In this document: piece after piece, positions 22,467 through 35,852 of the stretch
Layout: each line of letters begins with the position of its first letter
How positions within the stretch are numbered: position 1 is the stretch's first letter
Source of the DNA: Owenia fusiformis
Taxonomy: Eukaryota > Annelida > Polychaeta > Sabellida > Oweniidae
DNA length: 64,000 nucleotides
Assembly: GCA_903813345.2 (NCBI GenBank)
Contig: CAIIXF020000011.1
Location: 2,754,571-2,818,570, forward strand
Direction of reading: 5' to 3'
Notes under the pieces: model-generated
Database searches by the model: none
What the model saw: only the letters and a program-made list of their open reading frames with translations
What the model was told of the DNA's origin: nothing
Program-made: the position numbers and the translations under genes

Positions 22467-22625
22467 GTCAGGGGGGGGGGGGCGATAATGGCATACACGA
22501 GCCAAAAAAACTTTTTTTAATTGATGCAACTTAATCTAAAATTGAGCTTGGAGCTTCAAATGAAAAACATTTCAAGGCTCCTTTACCCTTCTATCTAATA
22601 ATTCTATGCCCCCCCCCTGGTCACG
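22467..22625. mobile_element. Short G-tract element, variant
   Basis: Starts tcagtcagg with a run of 12-13 G, then gataatggcatacacgagcc, and ends with a run of C before tggtcacgcctat. A related half (cgtagccaggtttcagtcag, G-run, gtggcatacacaagcc) lies at 22908-23010. Confidence 0.55.
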
Positions 22626-24779
22626 CCTATCTGATTTGGTTAAAAAGTCAAAACATATTAGTGTTATCAGACCAGTACTGCATGGTCACACCGTTTTGTT
22701 GTGAAACTGAGAGGGATTCTATATGTACTGTACACTCAGAATTATTCAACTCATCTGTAATAAATATTTGGATTTTTTATACAATCCAGGAATAAAGTAA
22801 AGAAGTAAATAGAGGCTACCTTTGATTTCTGAGGGATATCATTTTAATTCATGTCAATAACACAACCCCAATGTGTATCTATTTTAAGTTGAAAAGGTTA
22901 ACCGTAGCCAGGTTTCAGTCAGGCGGGGGGGGGGGTGCGATCGCCAAAACAAATTCAGTTAACAGGCAGGAGGGTGCGATTGTGGCATACACAAGCCAAA
23001 ACATTAAGATTTATCTTGAATTTCACAAAAGTTGATGCTACGCTTATGCACGACATAAACACGTAATAAACCTGATTCAATAGGACCCCGCTATAGTAAA
23101 TGTTTGTCCGTGTTTGTTTCATCAACATGAAAGAGGAAACATGACATATCACCTCAAACAGTTAGGATTTAAGGTATCAAGATTCACTTGTGACCCAGGC
23201 ATAATAAATATCGGTTTCATATCAGCAAAATATACATGCTTTTGATCCACATAATTTGCAAGTGTAACGAAGCATCAAACAATATCAAGGTCAAGGTCAA
23301 AAGAAAGTAAAAACATTGTAAGTTAGACTGATGATGTTTTGAAAAATAAAGACCTAATTTAGCAGCTATATGGTACAAGGAAACATTATAACCCCTCATC
23401 AGGTCAATCTAACCGATTTGATACCTGGAAGAAGCACTTTATGTTTTAAACAATCTTTCCGATGGAGCCGTTTTAATTACGGTCATTAAAAGTTTTCAAA
23501 CAGCCGCTAGTGTGTTGAAAAAAGGCCTGCATATAGGTAATTTTACGTTATTTAATTTAGATAGCGACCGTATTATTACAAAAATTGGATACGTACCGTG
23601 CCCTTGTCTAGCCAAAACCGTCGTCAGTAAACGAAATACGCAAACAAATTCAAACAATTGATAGGTCTAAAATTCAAATAAACGGTTTTTGCGGGGCGTA
23701 TCGAAACTCATAACGAGAGCTGGACCTGTTTGATGTAACATATTGATTCACCCTTATATAAATCAATAAGTGTCTCAATAGACTATTTGCTATATAGATG
23801 GATAAATAGATGGCAGCATGTGTGTCGGTAGAGCTAGAATACATTGAGGCATATAGCAAGAGTCACCTAATATCTTGATCTGTATTTCCATTTGAATTAT
23901 TGTGAACAGCATTAAAATGTAACTATATGATATTGTTTACATGAATATTGTGGTTCAACATTAAAATTGTGATGATTATAAGAGTGAATGAATTTCAAAC
24001 CTTTAACGTTGTGTCAATGGGGATTTAGCTCGACCTTTTCCAGAACACTTGACAATCTGTGAAAATAGAATAAAGTTATAAATAACTACAACTCAATTGT
24101 TTTGATAAAAAATTAAACAGAGAATTCAAATATGCCATAAAACAGAAGAAATTCTTGAAGAACCAAGCACAAACCAAGCTATTTTTAGACTCAGTGAAAT
24201 TGATTTATATCAATTTCAAAATTTCAAGTTGGCAGTTGATCAAAAACCTATGAACAGTATCATAGGAAATAATAAGGTAGGTGCCTATGCAGGTCAAATG
24301 TTAAATGGCTAGTGTTGACCTAGTTTTGAACATTTTACCTACAAAAAAACGTTCAAGTCATACTGCTCAAATTATTTTGCTATGTGTGAACAGAATTTAA
24401 GCACGTGACTCAATGAATTGTGGATGATTCAATCCATTAAACAATAAAAACGTTGTTAAATCGTTTTACAATTCATCAAGTCCTGGGCTAAAACTAGGTG
24501 GTTTTGTGAATATCCGCAATGTAGGTTATACTCGTACTGCATGTTATGTTTATATTAGTGATTAATGCCAGTCCGCAATCTCTGTAGAGTAATTCATAAT
24601 TGAGGTTGACATTGCCTAAAATTCAATTAACTCTCTAGTCTTATAGTGTATGATAAGAAAATTGTGGAATTCCCATCTTCGCCTGGACGGTAAAATCCTG
24701 TTTGCTGTGTCCACATATCCCCCAGTAATAGATCTTTATAGATGTGTTTCACACAAAATATTATTTTTCACGAAAGTAA
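22626..24779. other. No confirmed gene
   Basis: Holds the second G-tract fragment at 22908-23010 and nothing else I can define. A minus-strand frame of ~40 codons near 24640-24760 is not supported. Confidence 0.45.
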
Positions 24780-25151
24780 TCTGATGAAGAGATCCTTTAC
24801 ACACAAGTACTATTCCTGATAAATGGACTAGTGATGTTGATTTTCAGGATCCAAAGCAAGTTGTTGATCGGACTTCGTGTTTTTAAGACAGAGGCATATG
24901 GTTTTAGCAATCGATATCCAAAACTTGATAGATTAGATGGTGCACTTACTAGATAAATCGGTAGTTTCATATGGGATGATGCTTAACACACTCTAAAGAG
25001 AGCGTTTATTAAGGTAGGTCTATTAGGGGATTATTCAACTCGAGAAACATTGAAACGAAATTTTCCCTCGTTTGACTTGTCAACCCTGAATGGCTATATC
25101 ATCACTGACTGCCCAATTCAAAAAGTGCCACCAGAGAGAATAGAGTATTAG
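24780..25151 (+). pseudogene. Decayed reading frame, unrecognised
   Basis: One frame is open for 58 codons, then TAA, 9 codons, TAA, then 54 codons to TAG at 25149-25151. About nine stops would be expected by chance in 123 codons at this base composition. Composition is protein-like: a hydrophobic stretch near residues 9-30 followed by a basic and polar region. It could be a decayed gene or transposon frame, or two exons with an intron removing the middle stops. No homology recognised. Confidence 0.33.
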
Positions 25152-25204
25152 TACGATTAAGTGCCGAACAAAAAATGAAAAGGCCCTCCGTTTATCATTA
25201 TTAA

Positions 25205-27790
25205 AAATATTTTATTCGACTATAAGTTTTACATACATTATATTAATACAATTGGACGAAATGGATCGGACAAGAGGCTTTCGCCTATTCTAAGTCCTCT
25301 CCTTTGGTTGTCCTAGAGAATTATTACAGTTTTATTTATTTGTGCAGGATGGGAGGCTTGGGAAGAAATGAGAGAGTGAAAGGAGGAAAAACTACTAGTT
25401 AGAGAATCTTTTTGTAACTCTTATGTAATTGTGAACAGCAGTGAATGTGGCTTTGTTTTCTTCATCTGTTTTCCTTGCATTTCCATGAATAAGTTCTGTC
25501 AATGTTGTCCTAGGTAGAATTGTTTTGTGTCTTTGGTATAAAGTACATTCTTTGAAATAGTGTTCGGCACTTTCTATTGGGTTTCCGCATTCACATTTGG
25601 GGCTGTCCTTTACATGGTTGAGATGTAGATCTTGGTTTAAGTCGCTGCATCTAAGTCTTATCTGTGTGTGTATTATTTGAGTGTCTCTTTTCCCATAGAA
25701 ATAGTAATTTGGTACCTTCTTCTTGTTTGTTATCAATTTTTTGAAGTGCTCCTCAGCTTTTGTGCTTTTTATTGATGCATCAACGTCATTCCACACTTTT
25801 ATTGTGGCTGGTAGAAATGATTTTCTGTACGCTTCAGTTCTGCATACAGGCATTAATAGGTTGTTAGCTCGTCGGAGATCATGGTCAGACCTTCTCTTGG
25901 TTGATTCAATCACATTGCTCAACGAGTCTGTTATTTTTTTGTTTATGAGTTTGTGCATTATTAGTAGTTTTTGTGTTGTTCGACGCTCTTGAAGTTTTGC
26001 CCAACCTGTTTCTTTGTATATCAACTCGTGGCTTGTTCCTCTTTTTGCCCCTGTACAGATTCTTGCAGCTTTTAGTTGTAGTTCTTCTAGTTGGTCTTTT
26101 TCATAGTTATGACAGTTGTCCCAAACTGGAGAGGCATATTCAATTATAGGCCTAATAAATGCTTTATACATAATTTCCAGTGTTTTTCGGTCAAGTTTAT
26201 ATTTAAGTCCTCGCATGACATCTATCATCTTGGCAGCTCTATTTGTTATGTTCCTTATGTGTGATCCCCATGTTCCATTGTTGTCTAATGTCAGGCCTAG
26301 ATGTTTATGGTTAGTCACTTCTTTGATAACTTTTCCATTGAAAGTGAGTTGAAATTGTCCATTATTTTGGTGTTTTCTGGTGAATAACATTGTTTCTGTT
26401 TTTTCTGGGTTAAAGGTTAGTTGCCATATATTGGCCCACTCGTTTGTTGATCGTAGTTGTTCGTTGAGAGTTTCAATTATGTTGTCATTTTCTTTTCCAC
26501 TTGCAAGAAATGTAGTATCGTCTGCATATATCCTTCCAGTGCATTTATCAGTTAGGTTTTCCAAGATATCATCTATGTACACCAAAAATAACAGTGGTCC
26601 TAGGATGGAGCCCTGTGGAACGCCTGCAGAGATATACCCCCAGCTGGATGTTTCGCCATTGAGAATGACCCTTTGTTTTCTGTTGGATAGGTAACTTTTG
26701 AACCATTTTAGTAAGTTTCCTTTGATTCCCTTCCGTTCTAACTTGTTAATTAGGCCTTTATGCCATACTCGGTCAAAAGCTTTTGACATGTCACAAAATA
26801 CGGCTCTTGTGTTTTCATTATTCTCCATTGTCTCCATGATGTAGTTGTACATCTCTAGTAGTTGCGTTGTTGTGGAGTTTCCTGGGGAATAAGCAGATTG
26901 GAATTTTGACAGCAATTTCCATTTGTGTAGGTAGTTATGTACATGAGTATACATTGCTCTTTCGAATACTTTCGCTACACAGTTCAGTAGAGATATTGGT
27001 CTGTAATTTGTTGCTATTTCTCTTCTGTTTTTTTTTTAATATTGGTGTAACATTCGCTTCTTTCCAAATGTCTGGGAAGACATTCTGTTTTAATGATGCA
27101 TTGAATATTTGTGCCAGTATCGGGGCTATTGATTTTGCAGTCATTTTTAGAACACGTGGACTTATATTGTCAGGCCCTAGTGACTTTCCTGGATTCAGAT
27201 TTATAAGTATGTCTTCGACTGTCTGATTTGACAATCTTACCGTTTCTATACTTTTGTCAGTTGATGCTTGGAGAATTGGTGGATCTTGATTAGTTTCCAG
27301 TCTGCTTTGGTCTAAAAAATGATTATTCAATAATTCAGCCTTTTCTTTGTTGTTTGATATTGAATGACCATTGACAAGAAAGGGTGTTTCATTGTTATCT
27401 GATGCCCTGAAATCGTTGTAGAACTGTTTGACCACAGTCCACCAGGTCTTTGTTCCAGTTTTTCCATTGACCAATTTCTGTGAGAGTCTTAGTTCGTATT
27501 CTTCTTTGGCATTTCTGAGTTCGGTTATTGTTTCATTTCTCAGCTTTTTGTATTTTTCCCATAGCGTGTCTGTTCTTAGTGTTTTTGCCATCTTGTAAGC
27601 TCTGTTCCGCCTTCTAATGAAACGTTTTATTTTTGTTGTGATCCATGGCAGATCGTTTTGCCTTATAGTTATTGTCTTTTCTGGGATAAACTTGTTTATT
27701 ATGCCTTTAAATTCTTCATACCAATTCTTTACAATTTCATTTACGTCAGTGTCATTGTTGTTATCATGTATATTTAAGCTTTTATGTCCT
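25205..27790 (-). mobile_element. 5'-truncated non-LTR retrotransposon (jockey/CR1 group)
   Basis: Read right to left: truncation at ~27790, ORF2 from inside the linker after the endonuclease, RT, C-terminal Cys/His domain, stop at 25395, then a ~190-bp 3' UTR with an AGGCGAAAGCCT hairpin and an AATAAA-like AT-rich end at ~25205. No endonuclease or ORF1 remains, typical of incomplete reverse transcription at insertion. Confidence 0.9.
25395..27790 (-). pseudogene. LINE ORF2: reverse transcriptase and C-terminal domain, one frameshift
   Basis: Reverse transcriptase that would copy the element's RNA at the target site. The frame is open from the truncation at ~27790, well before the first Met (27591). 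The RT fingers/palm follow: GPDNISPRVLK, then an A-run (plus-strand T-run at ~27030-27040) where the frame slips by one base, NYRPISLLN just after it, FQSAYSPGNST, AVFCDMSKAFDRVWH (first catalytic Asp), AGVPQGSILGPLLF, and YADDTTFLA with the catalytic Asp pair. The thumb and a C-terminal CECG...H....C knuckle precede the stop. Only the homopolymer frameshift breaks it, so the copy is young or the A-run is a sequencing artefact. The truncated endonuclease makes it non-autonomous either way. Confidence 0.92.
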
Positions 27791-28175
27791 GTTTAAAAAT
27801 CCATATTCTCACTATTGAAAATGGATTCTACTAATACTATCCCACGTGAATCTACTTGTTGAGACTCGATTAACTCGAGTTCATCTGAGATAATGAGGAA
27901 TTTGTATCTTTCCCAAAGATGATATGATGATATCCCAAGTCAATGGTGGATCCACATGTTAAGTCAATACATCCATGATGAAATCCTCATTATCCAAGCA
28001 AAAATTAAATGATTGGATCTCAACAAGAAGAATGTCGATATAGGGAGTATTACTATGGACTCCAAGTTGAAAGTAATGGGGCCCTTAAACATGACATTGG
28101 GCTTGATTTTTAGAACTTCGTTACTTTTGGCTGTATATAGAGCGAATGCTAATTAAATAAAAAAGGTATTCCATA
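27791..28175. other. No clear feature
   Basis: Spacer between the LINE and the fold-back element; unremarkable. Confidence 0.5.
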
Positions 28176-31100
28176 CATATAGACTGTGGACTACTCTGAT
28201 AATTGCAACTTCCATTTTTCATGGAAGGTCACACATTCCAACATATTTCAAACAGTCTGTATGATTATGCTAGGCACTTTCTGGGTAGTTGGACTTCATG
28301 TAGGTGTGGCAGACGGCCCTCAGGCCAATTCATACCCCCACCCTAAGAAAACCTTGGGGGTACTTTAATACCACCTGATAAAAAGAATACTAATGCATGT
28401 CATATATTCATAGTTTTATAGTAGGCAGAGCATACCATGGTTAGTCAGTGCCAGAAATGTCCAATCTCTGACTTATATGGTTACCATGGAAACAGTATTT
28501 ATATCTCAAAATCTTCTCAATTTGACCTCCTCCAAAATATGTCCCTTAGCCCTCAAAGTTAAATATTTGCAAGTTTGTTTGGATTTTGTGGCTGCAACTT
28601 TGTCAAAAGTTGTATAAATATGTATATATTCACACTTAAGCACTAAAAAGTTGAGTTATTGCTCCAATAAATCAATAATATCTATCAAATATAGTCACAC
28701 ACAACTACTTTTAGGGAAAAGTGGGCGTGGCACTTTTTGGAACTTGTGTTATTGTTGCAGCATTAAGCAAAAAATACATATTTCACTAACAATAATTGAC
28801 ATTTAATTATCATTTACTAACATTGTGTAACATTGTAATATGTTCATTATCATTATTAGATACTTAAATTATTTTATGTAAGTGTTATCATGAACTTTGC
28901 TTTTATCCCTATACCATACAAGGTGGGCATCACCAATGGTGTCAAACTAACTTTTCTGTTTAACTTATTTTTTACCATAGACAAGGGAAAAAGCTTTACT
29001 TGAAGTCGTGACCTCATTAGGTGCTATGTATATGGATAGATGGATTGATACTAGTCGGTAGATGGCAGCACTTGTGCTAGTTGGGCTAGATACAAGTATT
29101 TACCATTGACTTGACATGTGTCACTTAGTCTATTGATTTACCATATTCGTTCTGTTGGATTAAAGTGAAACTGCATTTGCATTGAATTTGATGATGTTCA
29201 GATTGTGTTTGAAACTTGATGATTATCAGAAGTGTTTGAAACTGGATGTTGTTCAGATTGTGTACACATGAACTTTAATAGGACCACTGAAACAATAAGT
29301 CAATGTTTAAGATTCTTTAAAATTATCTCAATGAGAATTTAGCCTGTTAACCTATAATTAAACTACACTTCAGCAAGATTTTGAAGCTATATAACAAATC
29401 TCATAATTTGCAACTTTTTCATTATTTGATAATTTAACCCATTATTCTTTATTGCTGATTTAAAAATTGCAAGGAATTCAAATGACCTAGGGAAGCCAGT
29501 GATATGAATTGGCCTTATTCATTGAGTTACATTAAAATGGAAAATTGTGAAGAAAAAGAGAACTGTTCCACGGCTTCACAGGAAATATGGAAGCAAAGTC
29601 AACAAGGGATGTGGGAACTAGGCTGTTAACATATAGAGATTTAGAACTCTCCAGGGAAGTGTCTCTATTTGGTATAAAATACACAGGTCTATTCATGCAC
29701 ACCATTTTAAATATGAATCAAAATTAGTGATATCCATGTTTCTGGTGAAAGCATTAATTGAAAGAGACAAACATCCTACCCCAATGGTATAAAATATAAG
29801 GAAGTTCGAAGCAGTAAAAAGGTATTACCATTTTAGATTTGATTGAACAAATTGAATCAGAGGCAATTTTTAAATTTCGATATATTAAAAGAGGCTCTCT
29901 TGGTTAGATGGGAGAATTAGCTGCATGTTAAAGGTGCCGCTTTGTTCAGTTTATAACAAAATTGATATTAAGCCCGAAACAGTAAGAAATGTTAAGCAAA
30001 TATTTCATTCTATGGAGGGCAATACCTGTTCATCTTTCAATGATTTTTGCAATATGTATTGCCCGCAGCCCGTAGGGCGATGGTAATACATGTTGCAAAA
30101 ATCATTGAAAGTGCAGTTGTCAGAATCCCAAGGCGGGCAATACGCTGGACAATACGTCTTTTAAATATGGAAATAATTCAGTGAGCTGTGAAATACGCTG
30201 GTATTTTTAGTCACATGGTTCTGAATTAGCCAATCAAATCACACGATTTATAGCAATTATGCAATAATTAGTGCTACTTCCATGAACACCCGTTTTGTAG
30301 AATAAGATTCTGATTCTCGCGTATTTGGTATATATATGAATTAGACAAAGGCAAATCCAGTCGAACATCTTGTTGAGCATCAAACAAAGGTACAAGCTAT
30401 ATATCATTTCTCAAAATGGCCACTTTACTGAAGAAATTGTCAAAAGATTATATGTATCATGTTTTAATCTATTTACGTTTAAATATAGCTGTCTTAATAA
30501 GTACACATGATGAAAATACAGGCACAAACAAAATGCATACTTTCTGAAACCCTGCGTTTGGATATTGATAAATTGAATGATATTGGCTAAAAACTTCTGT
30601 CAGAATTGAAACAATATTTCACCAAGAAAAGTCAACATTTCAAAACAACAGCAATAGCTAGAACTATCCTATTTAGATGTTTACTTGACAGTATGGAAAA
30701 TTGGGGAAGCCTGACAGAGAATCATAACAGATAGAGGTAGAAAGATTTGATAAAGAAAATGGAGTTTTGGTGTGGGAGGGGGGGGCGTGTAATTGTATAC
30801 TTGTTTATAAAATTGATAAAATGACATATTCTAGACAAGGATAGGCATTTGCCATAATAAACTATGAGGGATAATGACTCATAAACTTACACAATGGAGA
30901 TTTGGGGTAGTAATATGGAACATACGTTATATGGAAACTGTAACCTTATAAGATCTTGTCCAGTATTTCAGTCATACCTGATTATAAAGGACCATTGATG
31001 TTACAGCATCAGGGCATATTACATATAATATTTAATCATGACCATCATTTCTACTGTGCCAAAATCATTCAACCAATTTTAAAATGGAATACGAGAACAA

Positions 31101-32693
31101 GTTTTCTTATTTTAGGTTATATTCATATGTCTAATAATATTTGATATTAAACATATTAACTTTTATTGTTTTTATACACTAAACAGATTTGTTTAGATAT
31201 TATTTTAAGTTTTAACATAACAAACCACTTTCCAGGTCGAAGGAATCACTAAAGGTACAGCATTTCAGAAATGTGTAAATTGTTTATATTTCATTATTTT
31301 GTGAAATACTAAAAGGAGTTTTACCCGTACCTTGTTGACCATGACCTTGTTGAGTCAATGAATGCATTATGTAATATCTGCAAAATGATGCACTATGCAA
31401 TTCATACATGGAATAATTTATTTTGCCATATTGGAATCAAGTATTTTCGTTAATCCATTGGATAGATCATGCATTACCTGATGTTGATAATAGAATCAGT
31501 TAGTCAATTGTAAGACACCATTTATCCGAGAAAATCTTAGTTATGTATTAAGGCAGGGCATAACATTTCACATATCGTTTATTCATGTTTACTACATCTA
31601 TGGTTCCAATGTCATTTGCCTGATTTGGTGCAAATGTCAAAGCATAACATCAACTATAAAGTAGTTTAATTCAATGAAAATTAAAAATATCAAAATCGAC
31701 AATTACTGTCCGCCATCTTAGATGCAAAGGTTACGGCCGTTACCTTCACTTGGTACTGATCAGTGTCGGTCCATTACTTTTCAATTGCATAAAATGGCTC
31801 TAACCGTGACAAATGTATTAATCAATTTTAACTCATAGCTCTTGATCAATGAAACTATTTATATTCTAGCTTCAAGTCAATGAATACGACTTTGACAAGC
31901 TAAAAAGACTAAGGACCTCTAGGACTTAAAAGTTAATTTGACCATTAATGACCTATGATAGGGAAGGGTCATGATAACACTTATATAAAATATTTTAAGT
32001 ATCTAATAATGATAATGAACATACTACAATGTTACACAATGTTAGTAGATGCTAATTAAATGTCAATTGTTGTTAGTGTAATAAGTATTTTTCATTTAAT
32101 GCTGCAACAATTACACAAGTACCAAAAAGTGCCACGCCCACTTTTCCCTAAAAGCAGTTGTGTGTGACTACATTTGATAAATATTATTAATTTATGAGAT
32201 CATTATATCAAGTTTTTAGTGCTTTAGTGTGAATACATACATATTAATTCAACTTTTGACAAAGTTGCAGCCACAAAATCCAAACAGATTTGCAAATATT
32301 TCACTTTGAGAACTTAAGGACACATTTGGGACGGGGTCAAATTGAGAAGATTGTGAGATATAAATACTGTTTCCATGGTAACCATATAAGTCAGAGATTG
32401 GAAATTTCTGGCACTGACTAACCATGGCATGCCCTACCCACTATAAAACGATGAATATCTGATATGCATTAGTATTATTTTTATTGGGTGGTATTAAAGT
32501 ACCCCCAAGGTTTTGTTGGGGTAGGGGTGTAAATTGGCCTGAGGGCCTTCTGCCACCCCTACATAAAGTCCAACTACCCAGAAAGTGTCTATTATAATCA
32601 TACAAATTACGTCATACAAATGTGTGACCTTCCATGAAATGCGAGATCCATTTCTAGAGCACTTCTACAGAATAGTCCGCAGTCTAATATATG
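28176..32693. mobile_element. Fold-back element, 4.5 kb with ~720-bp inverted arms
   Basis: Left arm 28176-28896 and right arm 31970-32693 are inverse copies at high identity with small indels. Shared words include actttctgggtagttggact, aaccttgggggtactttaat, gtgggcgtggcactttttgg and taacattgtgtaacattgta. The 3.07-kb middle has no transposase or long frame. Exact termini and target duplication could not be fixed. Probably a non-autonomous DNA transposon or an inverted duplication. Confidence 0.85.
30033..30112. repeat. Hairpin in the fold-back spacer
   Basis: tttcaatgatttttgcaa is inverted 40 bases later (ttgcaaaaatcattgaaa), with tattgccc also paired. Stem of about 30 bp with few mismatches; the gggcaatac word recurs on both sides. 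Confidence 0.7.
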
Positions 32694-33412
32694 ACTTTGA
32701 GAAAGCACGTTCTCTTTTAATTTAAACATTTTCAAAATTATATACAATTTATTATATAAAAATAATGAACAAATAATATAATTGGTCACAGTAACTATGG
32801 TGATGTGCTTAATGTTTACATCATTAATTAAAAGACATATAAATAATTTTCACATTAAATGGAGGTTGAAACACTTTTTAAAAATGAGATTTCATTTGTA
32901 ACTTTTTTTTGTACGTCCTTACTTGTTTATTTTACAGAAAAGTAAAATATAAAATAGCCTCTATATAGGGCATTCAGAAACGTGGTCGCTGACCGGTGGT
33001 AACGTCGGTAATTTTAGACTTTTTTATTTGCTGAAAATGGTCTCTTGAATATTAAGAAAAGACTTGTGGAATGAAGATATCGTGAAACTTGAATCGGCAA
33101 ACAAGGATGTTCCCTTGAGTATACATGTTTATAGCAGCTATCGATAGAAACATTCCTAGTAATAAACAACGATGACATCACTATAAAATAACAATAGACA
33201 ATCGCGCTTCCTAACTATTAGAAACACTTCGAATAATAGTTTCGTTACATTCAATTTTGTATAGGGAGTTATGAAAAGCGATTATAGTAGCAATAACGTA
33301 CGTTTACAAAGATAAATCGCATCAATTAAGGAAGAACATTCTTTCTAACAATAGATATATTTGAATGTGATGATTTGAACGTTTGCCTAAGTACTTAAAA
33401 CAATAAATGTTA
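32694..33412. other. No clear feature
   Basis: AT-rich flank of the fold-back element; nothing recognised. Confidence 0.5.
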
Positions 33413-33601
33413 TTATTCAAGCATCGACTGCTTATAAGTTGTAACTTGGCTGACTGTGCGAGAACCGAGAAGCCAATTCCTAGCGTTATTAGATAGATCT
33501 GAACCAACTGCGTCAGTTTCAGTCATAGCGAGCACCAGTGGGTACGGACTGATAGTACAAGCAGTGCCTACTACGCGCTGTACACTTAGCTTGAAATTCA
33601 T
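33413..33601 (-). CDS. Possible small CDS or first exon
   Basis: ATG to TAA, 62 codons, with markedly higher G+C (~46%) than its flanks and frequent CpG, unlike the random frames nearby. The product is polar with a short hydrophobic middle and no Cys cluster. No domain recognised. An overlapping frame at 33322-33507 on the same strand is poorer. It could be a first exon spliced to sequence further left. Confidence 0.27.
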   Translation of the reverse strand: MNFKLSVQRVVGTACTISPYPLVLAMTETDAVGSDLSNNARNWLLGSRTVSQVTTYKQSMLE

Positions 33602-34499
33602 TGAAGGAAGTTGCTAATTAACGCGCACTTACTGATAATATATGATCGTGACAGCATAACGCAATCGCAGAACTACATGTCTAGGGTGATCTAAGGAGAC
33701 CTAGCACTTTACGATACGTTATATTGTGGACTAAATCATTTAGTCTAAATAACTTAAAGACAAAATGACAAGTTGCAGAGATTTGATACACGGCCTTTAA
33801 AGATACAAAATTGGAATGAAACTTGTGCAAAACATTCTCTCCATAGTTTGACATTGCGTTTATATTGGAATTACAAACAAACGAGGAAGACTATAAACAG
33901 ATAAAGATGATCAAATACGACTGAAGGATAACGGGAAACTGTTCAGCGGAAAAACAGACCAATCCAAAAACAGTGGCATTTCCACCTGTCTGCAGACATT
34001 AATAGGTTTTTGCCGTAGCTACTGTACCTGCTTCGCTGATCTTTTTACATTGTGGTAAGTAAATACGAACAATTTACTCTTTACATGATTGTTTCTGAGC
34101 TAACACCCAACGCCCTGTCTTATATTTTTAAAAATGTTTTTTTTAATATTTTTAATATACATGCATTTGTTATGATACATTTTAATATGAAGACGTTTAC
34201 CCTTTGAGCGTTTCAGTTGGAAAACCGCCCTTCTGGGCTAATGCTTTGCATTAGAAATAATCATCAATCGATATATTTTTGTGTAAATAATCGAAACTTA
34301 TGCATTAAACTTCTTGTTTCGTGAGACCATATTCATCATAAAAGTTGCATGTGCGCCTTTTCGACATATGCGCCTATTCAAGAGAACAAGGCACAGAGAA
34401 CAATTGACGTCGAATAATTCCTAGTCTATATTGATTTCTCTCATTTTTATGATTTTTTGGGGTGGTTTTTTGTTTTCAAAATTCTGTTTTTGCATAATC
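33602..34499. other. No gene; consensus splice donor at ~34051
   Basis: ttgtg|gtaagt at 34049-34056 is a perfect plus-strand donor after a G+C-richer stretch (33900-34050) and may end an exon. Its phase could fit the candidate exon at 35117, but the upstream frame has no Met and is uncertain. Confidence 0.3.
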
Positions 34500-34865
34500 T
34501 ACAAACAAGGAACGTGTAAATGAAGAATAAACAGCGAATAAACCATGGCTATTAACAGGGAATTGACCATTAATACACAATAAACCATACACAAATAGAC
34601 TAAACCATAAAAATAGAATTGACCATGAACGGAGAACAAACCATTTACAGAAAATAAAAAAGATAAAAACACATGATAATTGCATAATAAATGCAAAATC
34701 CTAATATCTACAAACAAACGAACCATAAATATAGAATAAACAGAGAATATATTACCATTACGGGGAAATAACCATTTACACACAACAAACCATGTAGCAT
34801 AAAACATAGAAATAGAATGGACCACGAACAGGAAATAAACCATTAACAAGAATAAACAAAGATAA
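34500..34865. repeat. Degenerate ~25-30-bp tandem repeat
   Basis: Repeating pattern of gaataaaccat, gaccatgaac and taacagg-like words with heavy decay. Two long minus-strand frames over it (34476-34685 and 34499-34876) are low-complexity by-products. Confidence 0.65.
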
Positions 34866-34940
34866 CGAATTAACATACGAGTAGTATAATCAGTATATGA
34901 AAAAAAATATTACACGTACATGAATGTAACTCTCAATAAG

Positions 34941-35031
34941 TCACACCCTGCTCCGTAAGTTTTGCAACGACTTTTAATAAATGATCAAAAGTGGGACTTT
35001 CGGTTGTAAGACTTATAGAGGGGAGTGTACA
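34941..35031. mobile_element. MITE family A, short internally deleted copy
   Basis: tcacaccctgctccgtaagt at the left pairs with acttatagaggggagtgtac at the right; only ~45 bp remain between the ends. Confidence 0.6.
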
Positions 35032-35116
35032 TTATGGAAACGGTTTTGATATTGAAAACATGATTTTCTTTGATCTATATATCACACATCATTTGGTGCA
35101 TTATCTTTCGCGTTAG

Positions 35117-35313
35117 TGGTGAAAAAATCTGCAAAAGCTTCTATGGAATTTGACCTGAAGTTGTCAGTCTGTGACTGCGAGATAGATATACGATTCGATT
35201 TCTTCATTCATGTTTCAGAGTCAGGCCTCTCGCTAGAACATAGTAACAAACATGGATTTGGCATGTTCCGTGATACCGTGTACTGCTATGCTATAACATT
35301 TGTTAAATCTTAG
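35117..35313 (+). CDS. Possible terminal coding exon
   Basis: After a pyrimidine-rich ttatctttcgcgttag acceptor the frame (two bases, then GTG) runs 64 codons to TAG at 35311. The product starts basic (VKKSAK) and contains a CDC pair and alternating hydrophobic residues. G+C about 42% with coding-like third positions. A phase-1 intron would precede it. An overlapping minus-strand frame (35233-35433) is also open, so the strand is not secure. No family recognised. Confidence 0.3.
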
Positions 35314-35852
35314 TATCATCGGGGCGTTACGCATGGTGTCACGGCTTAGACAAGAGGCTTTAATATTCTCCATACCTCCTGTTTTTATCAAAATCCAACG
35401 CTCTAGATTGATCACGTATGGTATAACGTGCACCTTTCCCGATAACGTTTTTTGCGTTTGTTATAATGTTATATGAATTAATCAAGAATAATGAAATGTA
35501 CCTTGAGTTTTACGGTATCTGTAGTTACAGTATATAGTTCCTTTTCTAATGGTATAGACCGGAAATAAAAAACAACGCTTGAACGAGAGATTGACACACA
35601 GATTAATTTAACATCTGTTTTACAGCTGTTTCATTCCATACACACAGCTGGTTAATAATACAATTGATAATTAGTTGTATACTTTACATTACGGGAGAAA
35701 TGGTTGATTTAATTATCGAGGAGATAATGCTAGTATCTTATATCATTAATTAGGAGCTCAGATATCTCGTCGTGTGTAAGTTCCTGATTTGGAGTTTGAA
35801 TGTTAGAACCAATCAGAATTGTCTAATGGAGTGACGTTTATGGCTTGTTAAC
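35314..35852. other. No clear feature
   Basis: Nothing recognised beyond the overlapping minus frame mentioned for 35117-35313. Confidence 0.45.

Noticed and set aside
25723-27226. Plus-strand frames over the LINE
   Set aside because: Antisense shadows of ORF2, which has clear RT motifs on the minus strand.
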